From Brachyhypopomus gauderio (lineage: Eukaryota; Chordata; Actinopteri; Gymnotiformes; Hypopomidae): DNA of 64,000 bases. A program made the translations under genes and the position numbers. Shown here one piece after another: positions 58,043 through 64,000 of this stretch (position 1 is its first letter; every line of letters starts with the position of its first letter). The notes below the pieces were generated by a model. It was not told where the DNA came from, searched no databases, and was given only the letters and a program-made list of their open reading frames with translations. Where the stretch lies: the NCBI RefSeq assembly GCF_052324685.1, contig NC_135218.1:22798851-22862850 (forward strand), given 5' to 3'.

Positions 58043-58658
58043 GCACATCTATCACCTTACTGCACTGCTGTGTGGCAACAATGTTTTCATGCTCTAAACT
58101 CCAGTAGAGTTACTACAGAGAGTACTGACCCTGCACACTCACTGTAAATCTGCTATGAATAAACTGTAAAGTATACTGTAAAGTTAAAGACTCCTTCATC
58201 ACCCTCCTCTTCCTCAATGTATTTCAACAAATGCTCGTGATCTCCTCTCAGTGGCCATGAGGTCCTTTAAAAATAAATGTGCCATATTTTGTCAATTGTG
58301 ATTTTTTACCGCAATTGAAATTTGTCCTCCGCTTTTACCCATCTGTGCAGTTAGAACACACACACACTAGTGATTACTAGGGGGCAGTGGATCACACATG
58401 CCCAGAGCAGTGGGCAGCCCTAACCCAGACATGGCCTCAGGTCTGAGAATCGAACCCACGACCCTCCGGTCATAAGACCAGTTCCCAACCACCAGGCCAT
58501 GACTGCCCCGTAAAGCAGTAAAGCATTGCTGAGATTTGGAAATGTGTTGAAATGTTTGTTTTGTCTTTGTATGTGTGTGCATGTAGTTTTTGGGAATCAC
58601 AGAAGTCGACCAACCAAAAGGCACAGATGTTGTTCGCGTAGCTGTAAGGAAACTGAAG

Positions 58659-58705
<47 letters not shown>

Positions 58706-61510
58706 GGTGTGGAAGACCCATTATTCACTGAATTTCCAGAAGATAAAAATGTGCTTACTGTTTTATGTCCCCAAGTATATTTGTGTGCTCGAACAGTCAT
58801 TTCCACACTAATTAAAAGTCAATTTTTAACAGGCAAGTTTATTTTTATTTAATCGGCTCAAAGCGGTTTGTGCCTCTACCAAATCTTATCCCTGCGAATG
58901 TGGATCAGCTTTAGTTGACAAAAAAGATCCACAGATCTAATATAGATCCACAGATCCACATTTCCGTAGGCAGATCTTCTAACATACCCTTAGGCAGTTG
59001 ATTGATAACATAGATTTTTATAATTTTTTCAGGTATTATATTGTCTGGGTAAAATTCAATACCTGAACTAGATGCCTCTGATTTGAATTTGAATGCTTAT
59101 TATACTAATAGTTTATTCCCAAACTAATGTGCATTTTAAGTTGATGTAAATCATACTCACATTTACTTAGTCCCAATCTAATTAAAACTGTTAATTGGTT
59201 TTGTTAGACAAACCCTTGCTTCTTCAAACATCTGATAGCGCACAAATCTATGATGGTTGTTTGCTCGAAGTTGAAGTCCTCAGTGTAGAAGCACCTGAAT
59301 TTATGTTGCCCCCTAGTGGTCTTTTATGTGTATATAACATTTAATAAAGTGTTAAAATATATAACATGTATAAAATTTTTATTTGTTTGTTTTCCTCAGT
59401 TCCAGAGCCACATTAAAAAGTCAGAGGGGGGTAAAATCCCCAAGGTGGAGCTACAAATCTCCATATATGGAGTGAAAATACTGGATCCAAAATCAAAGGT
59501 GACCAGTAATGCCCCCTGCAGTCCAGCCTGAGAACAACGCAGTCTTTATTAGTAATGTCGGGCCTTATAGTGGAAAACTGTCGGGATACTCTGGGTGTGA
59601 AGTCCAGTCGATCATCTGGTCTCTCCTGTTCTCCAGGAAGTTCTACACAACAACCAGCTGCACCGAATGTCCTTCTGCGCCGACGACAAGACAGACAAGA
59701 GGATCTTCGCCTTCATCTGTACGGAGTCAGACACCAAGAGGCACCTGTGCTACGTGTTCGACAGCGAGAAATGCGTACGTGTGTGTGACCTCCTCCACCA
59801 CACGACCTCCCCACGCCTTGAGAACCTGCCGGCCTTTACTAACTGCTGTTATGGCTGGTTTAGGCGGAGGAGATCACGGTCGCCATCGGGCAGGCATTTG
59901 ACCTGGCCTACAAAAAGTTCCTGGAGTCTGGCGGGAAAGACGTGGAGACACGGAAACAGATCGGCAACTTACAGAAGCGGGTAAGATGAGGACTTGCAGA
60001 CGAGGACTTACAGACGAGGACTTGCAGACGAGGACTTACAGACGAGGACTTACAGACGAGGACTTGCAGATGAGGACTTGCAGACGCAGGCTTACAGACG
60101 AGGACTTGCAGACGAGGACTTGCAGACGCAGGCTTACAGACGAGGACTTGCAGACGAGGGCTTACAGACGAGGACTTGCAGATGAGGACTTGCAGATGAG
60201 GACTTGCAGATAAGGACTTGCAGACGAGGACTTACAGACGAGGACTTGCAGATGAGGACTTGCAGACGAGGACTTACAGACGAGGACTTGCAGATGAGGA
60301 CTTGCAGATGAGGACTTGCAGATAAGGACTTGCAGACGAGGACTTACAGACGAGGACTTGCAGATGAGGACTTGCAGACGCAGGCTTACAGACGAGGACT
60401 TGCAGACGAGGACTTGCAGACGCAGGCTTACAGACGAGGACTTGCAGACGAGGGCTTACAGACGAGGACTTACAGACGCGCGGTTCAGACATGACGGTGC
60501 ACGCATACAGATCCAAAAGCCCAAAGTGAATTACTGGCATCCTGTAAATGTGTGCAGATCCTGTAAATGTGTACAGATTTAACTCTACAATAAGTGTTTT
60601 TAATTAGATGGATTTAATTTGTATTTTCTGTACGAGGTAGTTTAAAACATTTATGGGAAAATATTTGTTGTTGCTGTTTTTAGATTCAGGATTTGGAAAT
60701 GGAGAACTCGAAGCTCAAAAAGCAACTTCAAGAGCTGGAAGATCAGGTCCTGGAAGATCAGGTCTTCAGCAGGAGGCCTGCTTCAGTTGTCCAGAAATTT
60801 GATGTTAAATGATTGCATGAATGACTTTATAGAAGGAACTAACTACTAACTTCACTCACGGCTCCTTTGAACCTTCATACAGTAGCGCTTTTGCTTCTAC
60901 AGTGAATGAGGTTGGTGGTCTCACCACGTCTCTTCTGTCTGCACCACCCTGTGTCCTCATCCTCCACCCTGTGTCCCCGTCCCCCACCCTGTGTCTGTTT
61001 CATCCATCTGTAATCGCAGCTGTTGCTTGGGGACTCCCCTGGTGGGAGGACGTCCCAGAGGTCCTCCATGTCCAGCTGTGGAGATGACATCACCTCCGTG
61101 GCTTCTCTAGAGATGTCCTCTGTCACACTAACGCCTGTCAGTTCACCTGAATCCAACCAATCGACTGACCCGTTAGCCTCACCTCTGGCTAAACCCGCCC
61201 ACTTTCAGACATCGAATGTCTGCAGTGTTCCTCGACCTCGTGTAAAAGTGTTTTTCTGCTTGGCTGTACTAATCAGTGCTAATATGACATCACTTAAATA
61301 CTATAATTATTGTCATTTACTATGTATGGAATAACATATCTTGGATCTTGCCCATATTGTCAGGCGGGGAGCATCCCTACAAGAGCGCCCTCTACAGACA
61401 TATTTGACATGGTGCCGTTCACACCCACGTCTTCCATGTCAAGGATACCGATCTGTAACGGGACCCCACCTCCCCCCATGATGTCCCCCAAAAACAGAGG
61501 TGGGCCCCCA

Positions 61511-61553
<43 letters not shown>

Positions 61554-63331
61554 TGAATGTGCATTAGCGCCAGGGTCTGTTAAAATAATGCATGGCCATA
61601 TTAGCCAGACTGTGGCGACGTCACGGTCCTCTCTGCTCTCCAGGTGTAGATCTGTTTGGATCTGCGCCCTTTGACCCCTTCATCTGCGACCTCGCTGACT
61701 ACACAGCAGATGTGCAGTCCAAGCTGGAGGAGATGCAGGTGGGATCTTCTCCTCGTGCTCACAAGATTGACACGTGCCATCACGACTAGCTAGCTAATGG
61801 AAACTAGCGCTAGTGTTGCACACTGCAGAGAAAGTGTCCAGCGTCTGTTCACAGCTGTGATGGGCTCTCCACAGGAATGGCATTGTGGAAGTGGATATTA
61901 CTAAAACCCAAAACCTTCCATGGCACTTTTAGATGTTAAACTCATTTATTCTTTGAACAAATGTTTGGGTACGATGTCCATATTCAGATTTGTGTGATGA
62001 TTTGTAAAATATGCCGCCCTGATCCTTTGAAGTGGGCTTGTGATGCAGTCCACATATTGGTAGGAGGCAATTCATGGCACTAATGACAGACCCCAAACAT
62101 TTATCAACACTAGGCAAGATGGACAGCTAGTATTAATAGATCAAATAGCTCATGCAGCCGGAATCCACTGGACTCGGTTCGTTCTGATGTGTTCACCTTT
62201 CACCTTTCAGGGTTATAATATCCCCTAATATAGAATTATTCATGAATATTAAGGAAGATCTGGGTGTGAGAGCACTAAAGGTATTATCTCCCTGAGACCG
62301 GCATTTGTATGCAGCCAGTAAATTTAGAAGTGAATATTAAATCACTCTTCTCCCTCTCTCTCTCTCTCTCCCTCTCTCTCTCTCTCTCTGTTATTCTCTT
62401 CCTGTCCTCACCTCCCTGCTCCCACACAGCGCCAGAGATGGTTCGTAAATTTCACAAATCTCCCTCCTCCTCCTCCTCCCTCCATTCTCCAACCAATCAC
62501 GCCCATCGCATCCTCTCTCTCCTTCCTGATGACAGGTGCTCAGAAGCTTTAACGTAAGCTCATTTGGAAGGGCAACTCAGGGCAGCCAGGTTACACAACC
62601 TCCTGACGGATCCCACGCCGGCCTTTCCAACGTTGCACGAGTGTGTTTCGCTCGCCGCACTTGTGCAGCGTAGCGTCTCTCCCGACGGCCTTGCGTGCAC
62701 GAGTCTAGCACGTGTTTAGAAGTGCCGGCATCGCCACACAGAGCAGAGGTAGCCTGTGGCAGTCGGTCACTGACCTGATGAAAGTTCACGTGAACGTGTC
62801 TGACCAACATGACCCCAGGGTGACGCGGGCATGACGTTATTTTTAGGGGTTTGGGCTCTCGTGTGTTGAAACAATTAGCTCACGGTGTTTAAACCAGACA
62901 TGGTTCTCCATGAAAATGAACATATAGTCAGTTAAACCACCCTCTTATTTATGAAAGCATGTATGTTTATGAAGACAGAAAGCATACAGGAAACATTTGA
63001 ATCCAACACTAGACACAAACACACTGGAGCAGTCTGGATAAGAAGTAAAATCCACCTCTCTGAATTTTAATTTGCATCCGGTAATTATTCCCCCGAAAGC
63101 AATAACTTCCATTTCTTTTGGATAAATTTTATTCATACGCTTGTTGAATACATTTCCATTTGTTCCATATCATCATCACGCCCTGTCCTTATCATAGCTG
63201 GTGTATCTGAACGCCGCGTTGGCCACGGCCTCTGTTCCAATATGGTGTGTTTTCTCCCTCAGGAGGGGTTCCAAATGGGTCTGACTCTGGAGGGCACCGT
63301 GTTTTCTGCGGACCAAGCAGACATATGCTGA
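50545..63331 (+). CDS. gulp1: engulfment adaptor PTB domain protein GULP1, complete 11-exon coding region
   Basis: Cytosolic adaptor, vertebrate homologue of CED-6; its PTB domain binds NPxY-type tails such as LRP1 and it promotes clearance of apoptotic cells (family knowledge). Exons: 50545-50613 (ATG 50586), 57734-57795, 58587-58658, 59400-59498, 59637-59774, 59864-59980, 60684-60761, 61020-61241, 61364-61499, 61644-61738 and 63263-63331. All are GT-AG with consistent phases, 1116 coding nt, 371 aa; human is 304. The PTB domain spans about 20-165 ([50 protein letters not shown]). A coiled coil spans about 165-198 and a Pro/Ser tail follows, with [10 protein letters not shown] and [11 protein letters not shown]. 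Oddities: a 74-residue exon (199-272) not in the human protein I remember, a weak exon 7 donor, and minisatellites abutting exon borders. Confidence 0.95.
51796..52353. mobile_element. 542-bp non-autonomous hAT, TSD CACATAAC
   Basis: The element is 51804-52345. It begins CAGCCCCGTCGACAGG and ends CTGTCAACGGGCCTG, an imperfect TIR, with a second inverted block TTGTCCCGGGCCCCAG. Exact 8-bp duplication CACATAAC lies at 51796-51803 and 52346-52353, taken from the surrounding array. It has no transposase frame. A module at about 52156-52250 is shared with the transposon nested in element A. Confidence 0.88.
53359..54158. mobile_element. 784-bp non-autonomous hAT, TSD ATACACAT
   Basis: The element is 53367-54150. 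It begins TAGGGATGCACCGAAATGAA and ends TTTTCGGTGCATCCCTA. Exact 8-bp duplication ATACACAT lies at 53359-53366 and 54151-54158. Subterminal repeats of GGCCGAAA are typical of this widespread hAT group. No intact transposase. Confidence 0.93.
55320..55737. repeat. 40-bp minisatellite, about ten units
   Basis: The unit starts GTTCTGTTTAGTGGCTGGGT and continues ACTGTACATATGTCCTGTAT. Units vary at GTGG/GGGG and TATG/TGTG. Confidence 0.95.
56510..57690. repeat. CTCTCACCATCACT array split by a transposon
   Basis: Short units of CTCTCACCATCACTAT type occupy 56510-56774 and 57374-57690. The break at 56775-57373 is a separate element. Confidence 0.92.
56773..57375. mobile_element. TA-flanked TIR element containing its own minisatellite
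   Basis: The element is 56775-57373. It begins GGGTTGCCACCT and ends AGGTGGCAACCC, flanked by TA (56773-56774, 57374-57375), with array sequence on both sides. About 370 bases inside are tandem GTCCCGGTTTTCCCAGGCT-like units (about 56785-57155). Frames on both strands across it are products of the repeat. A TA target suggests a Tc1/mariner-type MITE, but the superfamily is not proven. Confidence 0.82.
57734..57795 (+). CDS. gulp1: gulp1 coding exon 2
   Basis: Acceptor TTGCAG, donor GTGGCG. It encodes (D)[20 protein letters not shown], which corresponds to the region just before the PTB core in GULP1. Confidence 0.92.
57961..58037. repeat. CA microsatellite in gulp1 intron 2
   Basis: About 38 CA units followed by TATATG. 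Confidence 0.97.
58290..58510 (-). mobile_element. tRNA-derived SINE
   Basis: On the minus strand it starts GGGGCAGTCATGGCCTGGTG, which resembles a pol III A box (TGGCCTGGTGGTTGG). It then has GGTTCGATTCTC, a B box, about 50 bases later, and continues with CACTGCTCTGGGCATGTGTG. This layout is typical of a SINE head plus body. Confidence 0.72.
58587..58658 (+). CDS. gulp1: gulp1 coding exon 3
   Basis: Acceptor ATGTAG; encodes [20 protein letters not shown] then RKLK, PTB strand 1 and the following helix. The donor is the first GT of a GT microsatellite (58659-58704). Confidence 0.95.
58659..58704. repeat. GT microsatellite that begins at the gulp1 exon 3 donor
   Basis: AAG|GTGTGTGTG...; the splice donor is the first repeat unit. 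Confidence 0.95.
59400..59498 (+). CDS. gulp1: gulp1 coding exon 4 (PTB core)
   Basis: Acceptor TTCCTCAG, donor GTGACC. It encodes [20 protein letters not shown] then [13 protein letters not shown], nearly identical to the GULP1 PTB core. Confidence 0.97.
59637..59774 (+). CDS. gulp1: gulp1 coding exon 5 (PTB core)
   Basis: Acceptor CTCCAG, donor GTACGT. It encodes [20 protein letters not shown] and [20 protein letters not shown], the beta-strand half of the PTB domain. Confidence 0.97.
59864..59980 (+). CDS. gulp1: gulp1 coding exon 6 (PTB C-terminal helix)
   Basis: Acceptor TTTAG, donor GTAAGA. It encodes [20 protein letters not shown] and [19 protein letters not shown], the C-terminal helix that closes the PTB fold and leads into the coiled coil. 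Confidence 0.97.
59983..60480. repeat. 15-bp minisatellite starting at the gulp1 exon 6 donor
   Basis: About 33 units of GACGAGGACTTGCAG or GACGAGGACTTACAG. The first unit directly follows the donor GTAAGA. The intronic frames ([12 protein letters not shown]) come from a unit length divisible by three. Confidence 0.95.
60684..60761 (+). CDS. gulp1: gulp1 coding exon 7 (coiled coil)
   Basis: Acceptor TTTTAG; encodes [20 protein letters not shown] then QVLEDQ. Two tandem CAG|GTC donors (after 60746 and 60761) arise from a 15-bp duplication, CTGGAAGATCAGGTC. Both keep frame; neither is a strong consensus. Reading through would end at a TGA near 60811. Confidence 0.85.
61020..61241 (+). CDS. gulp1: gulp1 coding exon 8 (extra Ser/Thr-rich exon)
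   Basis: Acceptor ATCGCAG, donor GTAAAA, phase 0 at both ends. It encodes 74 residues beginning [20 protein letters not shown] and containing [20 protein letters not shown]. It is in frame with its neighbours and Ser/Thr-rich. The human 304-residue form has nothing of this length here, so it may be alternative or lineage-specific. Confidence 0.75.
61364..61499 (+). CDS. gulp1: gulp1 coding exon 9
   Basis: Acceptor TTGTCAG, donor GTGGGC. It encodes [20 protein letters not shown] and [15 protein letters not shown], matching the STDIFDMIPF and NGTQPPP region of GULP1. A CT/CA microsatellite (61512-61551) follows. Confidence 0.95.
61644..61738 (+). CDS. gulp1: gulp1 coding exon 10
   Basis: Acceptor CTCTCCAG, donor GTGGGA. 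It encodes (G)[19 protein letters not shown] and VQSKLEEMQ, the conserved DLFGAEPFDPF region. Confidence 0.95.
63263..63331 (+). CDS. gulp1: gulp1 coding exon 11 with stop
   Basis: Acceptor CTCCCTCAG; encodes [14 protein letters not shown] then SADQADIC and TGA at 63329-63331. The conserved GF(K/Q)[10 protein letters not shown] end of GULP1 is clear. Confidence 0.95.
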   Translation, partial: EGFQMGLTLEGTVFSADQADIC

Positions 63332-63910
63332 GGTCCAAGATCGTTTCTGTGTGGATGTCTCAACTTCTAACAGAACCTTTAACACTTCTATTGACATTTT
63401 GCATCGACTAAGCCATGAGACAGGTTGTACAAGTTTGCACAGGTTGTACAAGTTGTTTCTATTTTTATACCACAGTAAGTCATTCTACAGAGAGTTTGCA
63501 GAGCATTTTACAGCCGATTGTTGTTTTAATTATCTGAATGTTGCAGTTGAGGAATTGTTGAGTTACACACATATATGTGCATTTATATGTATGCATATGC
63601 ACACACACACGTGTGTGTTTGGTTTCAGGTGACTCACCATTAGTAGTTGTCAGAAAACTGTCTTGTAAATTACTACGGGTTGCCCAGGAAACTACTAAGG
63701 GTTGCCCTGGAAACTACTAGGGAGTGCAACAGTGAGCAGCTACACAAGATTGTGGCATAACTGTTTTTTGTGTTGATGGTTTCTTATTCACAGACATTTG
63801 CATTTTCTGTAATACCACTGCGAAGATGTATGCACAGTCACTTATGCAGAACGTCTGTTTGCTTTATAATGTGCTCAATGTTACATTTAGTAAATAAAGG
63901 AACGCTCACC
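63332..63910 (+). other. gulp1: gulp1 3' UTR with AATAAA
   Basis: Noncoding tail after the stop. AATAAA at 63893-63898 is a plausible poly(A) signal, giving about 0.58 kb of 3' UTR. A shorter or longer end cannot be excluded. Confidence 0.5.
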
Positions 63911-64000
63911 GAACTCATCTTCCATCTTTACCAAAGATATTTCCCTTTGAAGCTGTGCGTGGTGTCACTTTTGTTTTGAATGTTTTTAAGCAGTCTGGAT

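Noticed and set aside
59986-60582. TDEDLQTR repeat frames downstream of gulp1 exon 6
   Set aside because: Intronic 15-bp minisatellite. The exon 6 donor and the exon 7 acceptor show that it is spliced out.

Overview
This window is vertebrate nuclear DNA. Genes are split into short exons with GT-AG introns, CA/GT microsatellites are abundant, and the mobile elements are teleost types (Tc1, hAT, a tRNA-derived SINE, short LTR elements). A ray-finned fish, perhaps an otophysan, is the best guess; the species-level guess is inference.

Two protein-coding genes can be assembled exon by exon, and they point away from each other. On the minus strand, 9089 down to 3304, lies a complete 12-coding-exon calcitonin receptor-like receptor gene (calcrl, 466 codons before the stop). 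A putative noncoding first exon in a GC-rich block near 14.34-14.62 kb fits its 5' end. On the plus strand, 50545 to about 63.9 kb, lies a complete 11-coding-exon gulp1 (engulfment adaptor with a PTB domain, 371 codons before the stop). A CpG-rich block with a perfect CRE and a splice donor at 34.1-34.25 kb is the best candidate for its noncoding first exon. CALCRL and GULP1 lie in the same region of human chromosome 2. I see no Kunitz-domain (tfpi) exons between them here.

The roughly 40 kb between the two coding blocks, and the large gulp1 introns, are mobile elements and satellites. Most notable are two complete non-autonomous LTR retrotransposons with perfect 5-bp target duplications: element A (15954-20623, TSD TTTAC) and element B (36786-39535, TSD ATACC, LTRs identical by eye). 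Each has one repeat-rich ORF and no recognisable gag, protease, RT or integrase. Neither has a normal tRNA primer-binding site. Instead, one base inside the 5' LTR, each has 10-11 nt that are perfectly complementary to the predicted first bases of its own transcript, which begin 29-30 nt after a TATA-like box. That is the arrangement of self-primed Tf1/sushi-type elements. Two solo LTRs of the element B family lie at 4775-5200 and 48957-49402.

Element A contains a nest: a CpG-rich terminal-inverted-repeat transposon (17261-20132, TSD TTTAA) made of three partial or complete copies, two of them forming a roughly 1.3 kb palindrome. Its third copy carries a 687-bp element (TSD ACG). Further insertions with readable target duplications are a hAT element inside a dead Tc1 (22383-23135), two hAT elements in one ACACATA array (51804-52345 and 53367-54150), and a TA-flanked element inside a CACCAT array (56775-57373). 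Minisatellites occur at 2.71-3.23, 12.43-12.58, 26.68-28.56, 43.63-43.89, 55.32-55.74 and 59.98-60.48 kb. No tRNA, rRNA, CRISPR or prokaryotic features are present.
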